Position numbers and translations under genes: made by a program | Source: Dermatemys mawii | Taxonomy: Eukaryota; Chordata; Testudines; Dermatemydidae | Length of the DNA: 64,000 bases | Direction: 5' to 3' | Assembly (NCBI GenBank): GCA_007922305.1 | Contig: ML677365.1 | Span: 12,448,533 to 12,512,532, forward strand | Part shown: in pieces, positions 34,746 through 44,215 of the stretch | How positions within the stretch are numbered: the stretch's first letter is position 1 | How the letters are laid out: every line of letters begins with the position of its first letter | Notes under the pieces: generated by a model | Databases searched by the model: none | The model's input: only the letters and a program-made list of their open reading frames with translations | What the model was told of the DNA's origin: nothing

Positions 34746-35297
34746 AACCTTGGGGATTGGGCAGACCCATGCACCCTAATCAATATAGTCGGGGTTGCAG
34801 TCACCCCACACCAATATACAAAACCAGTGAAACTGAATGGGGTAGAAACTATGGCACTCATTGACTCAGGTAGTGCTGTCACCCTGATTTCAGGGAAACT
34901 AGTGAAACACAGCCAGTTAATACAGGCTAAGTGTACAGGAGTAACCTGTGTACATGGGACTGTTAGCTATTATCCTGTCATCCCAGTAAGGATTGAAATC
35001 CAGGGAACCATCATTGGGGTAAAAGCAGGAGTGGTCCCAAAACTCCCATACCCAGTGCTCACTGGAAGGGATTTCCCAGGATTTGGAAATTTGCTCCCAC
35101 CAGAGGGAGAGGACAGACGAGAAGACTCTGAAGTTAAGGAGTCATCCCTAACAGAAAATCACCTTCCTTTCTTTGCTGAAATATCTCCCGAATTGTTCCC
35201 CGCCCCGGGAAGGGCAGAAAAACCAAGAAAGAAAGAAGGGCAGCGAAGGCTTTGGGCACTCGGATTCTGCTTCAGGGTCAGAACATGGCCTTGGTAG
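34746..35297 (+). pseudogene. pol: pol: aspartic protease region
   Basis: It continues in the same frame as the second half of gag, so gag and protease are fused without a stop. The retropepsin active site [12 protein letters not shown] has its Asp codon at 34863-34865; the later block [15 protein letters not shown] marks the protease end. The frame closes at 35297; an acidic, Glu-rich linker continues in another frame (35252-35560), so a frame change near 35260-35280 is required. Retropepsins act as dimers to cut the polyprotein. Confidence 0.85.
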
Positions 35298-35559
35298 GCC
35301 GAAGGGCACAGGGAACTGAGAAAGAGACCCCCAGAGAGGAGGAGGAGGAAGCAGAATCCAGTCCCAACCCTAATGTCACCGAAGTGACCAAAGAGGCAGA
35401 GACCAGTTCCTCAGAGTTTGGGTCGATAGGTTCTGGAAGAGAGACTTTCGGGCGAGACCAGGCAGAAGATCCCAGATATGATAATGTCAGAAGAGAGGTG
35501 GCTGAGATAGATGGGGAGCCTGTGGAGGGTAAGGCCAGAGGGCCTGCGCCTATTTCATG

Positions 35560-36700
35560 ATCAAGAACAACCTCCTGTACAGGGTGGTTCAAATACAGGA
35601 AGAGGTAGTAAACCAGCTCCTGGTACCCCAAAAACATTAGAGGGCAATACTAAGTCTCGCCCACAGTCACCTCTTTGGGGGACACTTGGGGGTAGAAAAG
35701 ACTCAAGCACGAATCTTGCGCAGATTCTTCTGGCCAGGAGTACATGAGGATGTCCGGCGGTACTGCGCCTCCTGCCCTGAGTGTCAGTTGCATAGCCCTC
35801 GACCACATCTAAAGGCTCCGTTGATACATCTACCAATCATTGAGATCCCTTTTGAGTGGGTGGCCATGGACCTGGTGAGGCCTCTAGAGAAGACAACTCA
35901 AGGTCACCAATATGTGCTTGTCGTCTTGGACTATGCAACCAGGTATCCAGAGGCTATTCCCCTGCGAAATACAGCCTCCAAGTCCATACAAAGGCGTTGG
36001 TGGAAATTTTTGCCCGAGTTGGGCTACCGAAAGAGATTCTGATGGATCAAGGAACGCCTTTCATGTCAAAGCTGATGAAGGACCTCTGCTCTCTGCTCCA
36101 CGTCCAGACTCTGCAAACCTCAGTTTACCACCCACAGACCGACGGCCTGGTAGAGAGATTCAACTGGACCCTCAAGACCATGATCAAAAAGGTGGTAAGT
36201 AGGGATGGAAAAGACTGAGATACTCTGTTGCCCTACCTTATGTTTGCCATCTGGGAAGTTCCTCAAGCCTCCACTGGATTCTCTCCCTTCGAGCTATTAT
36301 ATGGTCGCCACCCCCGGGGCATACTAGATATAGTTAGGGAAATTTGGAAAGAGGAGCCTGCTACAGGGAAAAATATAGTTGAGCATGTATTACACATGAG
36401 AGATCGTATAACCCGAGTCACCCCTATAGTGCGGGAGCACCTGGAGAAGGCCCAGAAAGCCCAACAAACACACTATAACCGCCAAGCAAAGGTTCGGCAG
36501 TTCCAATCCGGAGACCGAGTAATGGTGTTAGTACCCACAGCAGAGAGTAAACTCTTGGCCCAGTGGCAGGGGCCCTATGAAATAGTTGAATCTATAGGAG
36601 AGGTAAATTATAAGGTACGACAACCCGGACATAGAAAAACAAGAACAAGTGTACCACATCAACCTTCTAAAACCCTGGCGTACCCAAGAAGCGTGTGTAG
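35560..36700 (+). pseudogene. pol: pol: integrase, placed upstream of RT, frameshifted
   Basis: The zinc-binding HHCC domain is complete: His codons at 35668-35670 and 35683-35685 (HLFGGH) and CPEC at 35773-35784. The catalytic DD35E triad is present: Asp 35869-35871, Asp 36045-36047 and Glu 36153-36155, with exactly 35 residues between the last two. The C-terminal part has GDRVMVLVP and LLAQWQGPYEIVE, typical of Gypsy integrases. A frame change near 35985 separates the first Asp from the rest, a TGA at 36216-36218 follows the core, and another frame change is needed near 36640. Integrase inserts the cDNA into the host genome. Confidence 0.9.
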
Positions 36701-38280
36701 TTGCTCAAAAGGACTCATTACAGGAGAACAAAAACCCCGAGCAGGTGAAGGTGTCTCCTGATTTAACACCAGCCCAAAGAGAGGAGGTGGTCGAGATGAT
36801 CAACCGGAACCAAGACGTATTCTCATCTCGGCCAGGACGAACAACTGAGACTTATCACCACATCATTACAAACCCCGGGGCCAAGGTGACGATGAGGCCT
36901 TACCGGGTGCCAGCAGCCAAAAGAGAAGAAATCAGAGCAGAAGTAAAGAAAATGTTGGACTTGGGGGTAATTGAAGAGTCTCACAGTCAGTGGTCTAGCC
37001 CGATCGTGATAGTACCCAAACCAGATGGCTCCACAAGGTTTTGCAATGACTTCCGTCGGCTGAATGAGGTGTCCTAGTTCGATGCATATCCTATACCCCG
37101 GATAGACAAGTTGGTGGACCGACTGGGAAATGCCCGGTTCCTGACCACTCTAAACTTAACTAAAGGATACTGGCAGATCCCCCTTGCTGAAGACACAAAG
37201 GAGAAGACCACTTTCTCCACCTCAGAGGGACTGTTTCAATATACAGTCCTTCCATTCAGTCTACATGGGGCCCCAGCTACCTTTCAGCGCCTTATGGATA
37301 AGCTATTGCACCCTCATGCCAATTATGTAGCTGCCTACCTGGATGATGTGGTTATTCATACCGCAGACTGGGAAACCCACCTGGAAAAGGTTGAAGCTGT
37401 CCTAGATACCCTAAGGTGTGCTTGCCTTACCGCAAACCCCGCAAAGTGTGCCATAGGATTAACGGAGGCTAAGTATCTGGGCTACATTGTGGGACGAGGT
37501 GTAGTGAAACCCCAACTCAATAAACTAGAGGCCATCCAAAACTGGCCCCGACCGGTTCGCAAGAAACAAGTCCGGGCATTTTTGGGGGTAGTGGGGTACT
37601 ATCAACGCTTTATTCCCCATTTTGCCACCAGGGCAAGTGCCCTGACTGATCTCATAAAAGCTCGGGGACCTGAGATGGTGCGATGGACAGACACAGCAGA
37701 GAGGGCATTTACAGATCTAAGGACAGCCCTTTGCAGTGACCCTGTACTTATAGCTCCAGACTTCACTAAGGAGTTCATCTTGCAGACAGACGCATCTGAA
37801 GTTGGACTAGGGGCTGTCCTATCCCAGATGGTCAGGGAAGAAGAACATCCAATCCTCTATCTCAGTAGAAAACTTCTCCCAAGGGAACTGAAGTATGCTG
37901 TGGTCGAGAGGGAATGCCTTGCAGTTAAATGGGCCATGGAAACACTGCGGTACTACCTGCTAGGTAGGCAGTTTACCCTCGTGACTGACCATGCCCCTCT
38001 TCAGTGGACGCAGTGGAACAAGGAGAAAAATGCAAGAGTGACTAGATGGTTCTTATCCCTTCAACCCTTCCAGTTCTGCATACAACACAGAGCCGGTAGT
38101 CGCCACGGCAATGCAGATGGCTTATCAAGAGTGCATTGTATGTCGACCCAAGTTGCCCAACCCCTTGGTGTTGAGCAGGAGGGAGGGATATGTGACGGAG
38201 TCAGACCAGAAGGATATAGGAGAGTGCTGGAAGGCAGATATATTAGTCTCAGGATGTGCAGGTCCCTGTTCCCTGGATAG
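36643..38280 (+). pseudogene. pol: pol: reverse transcriptase and RNase H, one nonsense codon
   Basis: One frame runs from just after integrase through RT and RNase H, broken only by TAG at 37075-37077 after FCNDFRRLNEVS. The RT has VIEESHSQWSSPIVIVPK and the catalytic YLDD at 37336-37347. RNase H has LQTDASEVGLGAVLSQ, VERECLAVKWAME and LVTDHAPLQW. The frame passes the purine tract and ends at 38280, about 90 bp inside the 3' LTR. With integrase directly upstream and nothing after RNase H, the domain order resembles Copia while the RT itself is Gypsy-type. Confidence 0.93.
38177..38188 (+). promoter_or_regulatory. polypurine tract
   Basis: AGGAGGGAGGGA lies 2 bp before the 3' LTR, where the plus-strand primer of LTR retrotransposons is expected. 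Confidence 0.85.
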
Positions 38281-38849
38281 CCAAACAAAGGCTACTCCAG
38301 CCCAATCAAGACACCTGGGGCCAATTAAGAACCTTCTAGAAAGGAGTAGAAACAGCTAGCCTGATTGGGACACCTGAAGCCAATCAGGGACTGGCTGAAA
38401 CCAGATAAAAACCTCCCAGCTAGTCAGGTGGGCTGTGGGTGTCAGGAGCTGTGAGAGGAAGCTGTGCTGTTGGTGAGACTGAGTGGTGGACAACATATCA
38501 TCCAGAAGGAAGGAGGCCCTGAGGTAAGGGTGAAGTGGAGTCTGAAGAAGCGGGGACGCTGTGGGGAAGTAGCCCAGGGAATTGTATTGTGTTTTGTGGA
38601 TAAAAGTTCAGCCATCTTAGCTGATACTATTAGGGTCCCTGGGCTGGAGCTCAGAGTAGAGGGCGGGCCCGGGCTCCCCCCTTTTCCATCTTCCATACTG
38701 GCCTGTGATGAAGGTAACTCACTAGGCGGTGACTCTTGCCAATTATACTGAGAAAGGGAGGTCACTCTGGGGCCTAGATGAGTTTCTGAGGCCCCTAAAT
38801 CTGCCAGGAAGCGCAGGACCCACAAGTACAGACTTGGAGCTTTGTCACA
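38191..38849 (+). repeat. 3' LTR of the Gmr1-like element
   Basis: From TGTGACGGAG to TTTGTCACA, 659 bp, subfamily A. It differs from the 5' LTR at roughly 15 sites including a 1-bp deletion in the GGGAC(T)GCTGTGG word. Confidence 0.95.
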
Positions 38850-38853
38850 CCAT

Positions 38854-39751
38854 CTATAATGATCTTGTCCATAGATGTGCACATGGAAGGTGCCTTCACA
38901 TGTGGCTATCTGACTTTCTGCCTGAAAACAAGAGAGTTCTGCCTCTGTGCCACCTTCCTCACAATGGGAACTCCTAGGATCCTGGTGTAGGCAAGTAGGG
39001 AAAATGTTATTGTCCATAGTACTGTCTCCTGCTTTCCTCAATTCCATCAAAGAAATACACATAGAAGGTAATACAACTGGGGACAGCATTACATCCCCCT
39101 ACCAAAACTCTCTGACAGTACTGTTGTGCAGCAGCAAAGAGTTTCATGGCCCAGTTCTTCATTGCTCTATTGTGCCAGCTATCCCAGTCATAGGGCAGGT
39201 GAAAGCCCCTGCAGTTATGCCCCCTGTAGTGAACAGTGCCAATGCAGAGGGGAGAGGGGAATTCTGAGAAGGATGAGAGTGGATTGGAGATAGATTGGGA
39301 CCAGAAGACAGCATAGCTGGAATAAACCTCCATCTCAGAATTAGTTCACTGAGGCCTCTGAAACAGGTTAGCCTGCACTACTTCCCAGCAGCCCTTTAAC
39401 ATGGGAGGGATAATTCATCTCCCTTCTGATGCTGCATCAGCACAGCGGTGGATCTGGCTCAAAGTCTACAGAAAAACAGTTCCTGCTGGAGCTTCAGTAA
39501 ACTAACAATGATCTAATTCATTCTGCTAGCAGCTAACTCTAAAAAAACCCTCTAAGTAATGGTTATGTCTTAGCAAGTTATGACTTAGCAGTTACTTTTA
39601 TTTAATACATTATTTAGTTAAAATTGCTGTTAGTTTTTTAAGTGTTAGTATCTCATACTGTTATGTTTTTATTAGTTTCATGTTTAAATTGTGTGAGACC
39701 TATCTCAGTGAAATATCTATTTCAATACTTTCACTTGTCGATTATTAGCAT
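38854..39751. other. unassigned sequence
   Basis: No gene recognised. An open stretch on both strands at 39007-39333 has no domain signature. Confidence 0.4.
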
Positions 39752-39862
39752 TACAGTAAGACCTGGAGTTCCCAGGCAAGATTGGGGCCCCATTGTGCTG
39801 GGCACTGTACATAACCACAGTAAAAGATTAACCCTTCCCACAAAGAGTAGGAGAAATGATTA
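39752..39862. repeat. old interspersed repeat (family uncertain)
   Basis: The word GGGGCCCCATTGTGCTGGGC followed by ACTGTACATAACCACAGTAA is a common ancient amniote repeat; it may be a SINE or LINE tail. Assigned from memory of the consensus only. Confidence 0.45.
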
Positions 39863-39944
39863 TTGCTCCTCAATTTGAGGGACACTGACCTCATGGCTTC
39901 AAAAGTTGCAGGATAAATATGGCTAGATATGAAGGGTAGTATGA

Positions 39945-41257
39945 CAGGAAAAATGGTTACTCACCTTATCGTAACGGTTGTTCTTCGAGATGTGTTGTAC
40001 ATATCCATTCCAATCAGGTGTGTGTGTGCATGCGGGTGCACGGCATTGAGAATATTTTTTCCTAGCAGTATCCATTTGGTCAGTCCAAGCGCCCCTTGGA
40101 GTGGTGCCTTCCTGGGGCCCTACTGACCCACGACCCCCTCAGTTCCTTCTTGCCGTTGCTGTTGGCTACTCCAACAGAGGGGTCAGTGGGTGGGTATTGG
40201 AATGGACATGAACACCACATCTCGAAGAACAACAGTTACGAGAAGGTGAGTAACTTTTTCTTCTTCTTTGAAAGAACATGTCAATTCAGGTGATTTCCAA
40301 GCCTAAGTTCCAGAGGAGGGGTCAGAATTCAGAAGTTTACTGACTGGAACACTGCTCTATCAACGGCCGAATCATCTCTGGCCTTCTGGGTAATACCTTC
40401 ACATAGCATTATGCTATGTATTGAGAACCACATAGCTGCTCTGCATATTTCCTGTGTGGGAACATGTGCCAGGAAGGCTGCTGAAGAACTGGTGGTGGAG
40501 TGCCCTGGTGGAATGCCCTGGTGGAATGTGCTGTGAGTGGTGGGGTTGGTACCTCCACTAGGTTATAGCACTTCTGGATGCAGGAAGTGATCCACAATAA
40601 AATTTGTTACTAGGAGACTAGAAGACCTTTCATTCTGTCTGCCACGACCACAAACAGCTGAATGGACTACTGGAACTGTTTCGTTCTTTCTATGCAAAAA
40701 GCTAATGCTCTGGAAATATCTAATGAGGGAAGCCTCTGCTCCCTCCTGCTTGTGTGCAGCTTAGGATAGAACACTGGGAGGAAGATGTCCTGGTTGATAT
40801 GAAATTGGGAGATAACCTTTGGGAGGAATGCAGGATGTGGCCTGAACTGATCCTTGTTCTTACAGAACACTATGTAAGGATATTTTGCTGTTAGGGCCTT
40901 GAGCTCAGACACCCTCCTGGCTGAGCTTATCACTACCAGAAATGCCACCTTGTACAACAGGAAGAGCAGGGAACTAGTCGCCAGCAGTTCGAAGGGCGGA
41001 CCAATCAATTTGGAAAGGACCAGATTGAGGTCCCAGGTTGTCAGACATGTGGATATAGCCTGTCAAGACTTTCAGGAAACTGCCGACTATAGGGCTGGCA
41101 AAGATTGACTAGTTCTCTGCCCCTGATAGCAGCCCAAAATGGCAGCCAAGTGAAACTTTATTGATGACACGGACAGCCCCTGCTGCTTAAGATGGAGAAG
41201 GTAGTCCAATATAAGTGTTATGGAGGTGAGCACTGGAGATGGACAGTGTTATGCTTA
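39945..41257 (-). mobile_element. DIRS-type retrotransposon, 3' part only (copy 2)
   Basis: The left end (the 3' end on the minus strand) is a foldback of about 310 bp: GGTTACTCACCTTATCGTAA on the left is mirrored by TACGAGAAGGTGAGTAAC on the right, with TTCTTCGAGATGTG in both arms. Recombinase remnants follow to about 41010. RT, RNase H and gag are absent; on the right it abuts a CR1 at about 41258. Confidence 0.8.
40409..41008 (-). pseudogene. DIRS tyrosine recombinase remnant
   Basis: The minus-strand frame contains LLYKVAFLVVISSARRVSEL, with the first catalytic Arg segment, then FLPVFYPKLH. The C-terminal half continues in another frame at 40597-40409 (ITSCIQKCYN, then an AHSTRA block, i.e. 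the HxxR motif). Frames are broken, so the copy is dead. In DIRS elements this enzyme replaces integrase and inserts circular DNA. Confidence 0.8.
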
Positions 41258-41578
41258 CCACAATGACTCCAAGATCTTTTTCCTGATTAGTTGTAGCTAA
41301 ATTAGTTGGTTATTTTTTCCAATGTGCATTACTTTACATTTATCCACGTTACATTTCATTTGCCATGTTGTTGCCCAAACATTTAGTTTTGTGTGATCTT
41401 TTTGAAGTTCTTCAGAATCTGCTTGGGTCTTAACTATCTTGTGCAGTTTAGTATCATCTGCAAACTCTGCCACCTCACTGTTTACCCCTTTCTCCAAATC
41501 ATTTATGAATAAGTTGAATAGAATTGATCCCAGGACTGACCCTTGGGGAACACCACTAGTTACCCCTCTCTATTCTGA
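41258..41578 (-). mobile_element. CR1 LINE fragment
   Basis: The minus-strand frame 41497-41297 reads EFADDTKLHKIV (the RT active site FADD) and NVDKCKVMHIGKN, both CR1 hallmarks. The plus strand shows AATGACTCCAAGATCTTTTT at the left edge. Confidence 0.85.
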
Positions 41579-42459
41579 CAGCATAGGTGAGAGACTAGGA
41601 CTGGGCCAGGGACTCTGAATGGGTGAGATTAAGACTTGCTCGGGCCAGGTGATTGGGATGAGAAACTTGAGGAGTGGAGTCTGGGACTGGCTGGGTGAAG
41701 ATTATGATACTGGGAAGAGAAACTTGAGGTGCAGGAAAGACTGGACTAGATAGGGATAGATTGGAGAGGAGGAGACAGAACTGGCCACATTTGTGAGGAA
41801 CAGACAAAGGAATCTGTGCTCACTACAGCATCTTTTCCTCCAAAGCCTGGAATGGCATCTAAGATCACTGAGTCTGACCATGTTCTATCATCCTATAGTG
41901 CTGGTCCACCTAAATGATGAAAATCTGATATTGTTCTCAGTTAGCTCAAGTGACAGAGGTGTGTGTGGTGGGTATAAAGTTTCCAACCCTGCTGATGACC
42001 ATATGAGAGTATCAATATGATGCCATATGATGAAATTTGTTTTTCACTTTGCTTTTTTTTAAAAAAAAACCTATGAAATTACACACAAACTGTTAAAAGA
42101 ACATTAAGGTTGCAGAGTAAGCATTCAAGTCAGGAAACAACAAAATTAATATTGCCTATGCAACCTTAATTCAGTCCCCTTGTGCATATGTATAATGATA
42201 CAGTCTTTAATTACATGATCACATTTTTCCACAGGGTCTTGCTTCATTCAGCACACAGCATAGCTGATGCTCAATTTATGAGAAGCTACTCAATGGTTTT
42301 TTCCTCATTGTTCAATGTGTGGCCAATTGTTATTTACTGCACACAATTTCAAACCCTTCTCTGAAGAAAGAATTATTAAATTCCTCATAGTGATAAGTGT
42401 TATAGAAAAGATCATATCTGAGTCCTTCACAAACATTAATGAACTTATTTTCAAAGCAT
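41579..42459. other. unassigned sequence
   Basis: Nothing recognised between CR1 and MIR remnants. Confidence 0.4.
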
Positions 42460-42544
42460 CTCTGTGAAATGAGGGGTATTAATATCTCCATTTTACAGGT
42501 GGGGAACTCAGGGACAGAGAGATGACGATCAAAAGAATTCACAA
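42460..42544 (-). repeat. MIR SINE remnant
   Basis: Contains the reversed MIR words: TCTCCATTTTACAGGTGGGG and ACTCAGGGACAGAGAGATGA. Short and diverged. Confidence 0.6.
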
Positions 42545-42730
42545 ATTTTCCATGGATCAGTAGCTGGTTAATAGATAGGATAAATGGTAGGAAAAAATGG
42601 TCAGTTTTCAGAATGGAGAAAGGTAAATAGGGATGTCCTTTAGGAGTCTGCACTAGGACTAGTGGTGTTCAGTATATTCATAAATGATCTGGAAAAAGGG
42701 GTAAACAATAAGGTGCCAAAATTTGCAGAC
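42545..42730 (+). mobile_element. CR1 LINE, part 1 (left of the DIRS insertion)
   Basis: It has CR1 RT sequence: ATGGTCAGTTTTCAGAATGG, then CATAAATGATCTGGAAAAAG and GGTGCCAAAATTTGCAGAC, i.e. coding for ND(D/L)EKGV...KFAD. It stops in the middle of the FADD active site, where the DIRS element starts. The same CR1 resumes at 48394. Confidence 0.9.
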
Positions 42731-43118
42731 AAGAGAAAGTTACTCACGTTGCAGTAACGGAGGTTCTTCAAGATGTGCGTCTCTGTGGATGCTCCACTCC
42801 AGGCAATGGTGCATTCTGGCGCCATTGAGCAAAGATCTTCGGTAGCGATGTCTGGTCGGGACGCACGCGCTCAGCTACTGTTTCACGGCCTCATTAGAGA
42901 CTGCCTGAGCGCGCACATCGCACGCCCCCCTCAGTTCCTTCTCTATTGTGGAGAAGTCAGAATAGTACTCCAAAGTAGAGGGGAGGAAGGCAGGGAGTGG
43001 AGCACACACAGGGACACACATCTCGAAGAACCTCAGTTACTGCAAAGTGAGTAACTCTTCTTCTTCAAGTGCTGCCGCTGTGGGTGCTCCACTCCAAGTG
43101 ATTGTGGAACAGTGCCCA

Positions 43119-44189
43119 CTATGGCTGATGGGACTTTGGAGATGCGGCAGTGAGTACTGTAAACAGTACAGTATGGCCTATTATAGTGTCTGTTGTGGTA
43201 TCCTGCATGATAGCATAGTGTTTGGTAAAGGTGTGTTCAGATGACCATAGGGCAGCCTTACAGATATCAGGAATGGGCATGTTATGGAGGAAGGCAAAGG
43301 ATGTTGACATAACTCAAGTAGAATGAGTTCTGATGCCTTCAGGCGGTTGAGCATTTTGAATGTAATAACAGGATCTGATGCAGTCAGAGATCCATTTGGA
43401 GAAGTGTTGCTTGGAGATATCCACACCTTTTGATCTCTCAGTATTGGAAACAAAGACTCACAAAATGGTTTAGTCCTGTCTAAACAGAAGGCAATTGCCC
43501 ATCTGACGTCGATGGTATGCAGAGTGGGGTTTGGGATAGAATGTAGGTAAGTATATTGGTTGGTTAAGGTGGAAGGTAGACCCCACCTTAAGGAGAAATT
43601 TAGGGTGTAGTCGCAGGGTAACTTTGTCTTTAGAAAAAGTTGTGTAGGGAGGATAGGCCATCAGAGCACTTATTTCCCCTACTCTCCTTGCTGATGTTAT
43701 AGCAACCAATAAAGCTACCTTCAGGGACATGTGAAGAAGAGATGAAGTAGCATAGGGCTTGAATTGAAGTTTCATAAGACCGCAAAGAATGAGATTAAGA
43801 TTCCATGCAGCTGCACATAGATAAATCCCCAGGTAGAGATTCTGTAGGCCTGTGAGAAAGCGTTTTATGGTGGGGTGTGCAAAGAGTGAATAGCCATCTA
43901 ACAAATCATGGAAGGTGGCGAGATGTACTCTGATGGAGCTGAGCGGGAATCCATCCTGTTTTAGTTTCAAAAGGGAGTCCAGGATGTTAGGGAGGGTCAC
44001 AATATGGGGTGTTAAGTGTTCATGTGAGCACCACAGGGACAAACACTTCCACTTCTGCAGGTAAGTTTTATGAGTGGAGTCTTTTCTACTATGCAGGAGG
44101 ACGTATTGGACTAGCTCGGAACAGGCTAGTTTGTTGGTCTGGAACCATGAGGGAACCATGGTGTCAGGAGCTGAAGGTGAAGAATTCAC
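43119..44189 (-). pseudogene. DIRS tyrosine recombinase, frameshifted, HxxR Arg lost
   Basis: The N-terminal part opens at 44189 and stays open to 43470: ELVQYVLLHSRKDSTHKTYL, then the first catalytic Arg block ITSARRVGEIS. The C-terminal part lies in other frames; the catalytic Tyr is in SSEHTFTKHY with its codon at 43217-43215. The conserved HxxR motif reads HST followed by TGA at 43316-43314, where CGA (Arg) is expected: a CpG-type C-to-T change. The enzyme would catalyse recombination of the circular intermediate with the target. This copy cannot code for it. Confidence 0.87.
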
Positions 44190-44215
44190 CCATTGCCCTG
44201 AGAAAACAGATCTGG

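Larger units (their letters stand above)
32989..38849 (+). mobile_element. full-length Gypsy-type LTR retrotransposon, Gmr1-like domain order
   Basis: A 5,861-bp element with 5' LTR 32989-33648 and 3' LTR 38191-38849, a tRNA-Leu-type primer site at 33651-33667 and a purine tract at 38177-38188. CCAT flanks both sides (32985-32988 and 38850-38853). The domains follow the order gag, protease, integrase, reverse transcriptase, RNase H. Most Gypsy elements have integrase last; integrase before RT with a Gypsy-type RT is the diagnostic trait of the Gmr1-like group. The LTRs differ at about 15 positions out of 660 by eye. All genes carry lesions, so the copy is non-autonomous. Confidence 0.95.
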
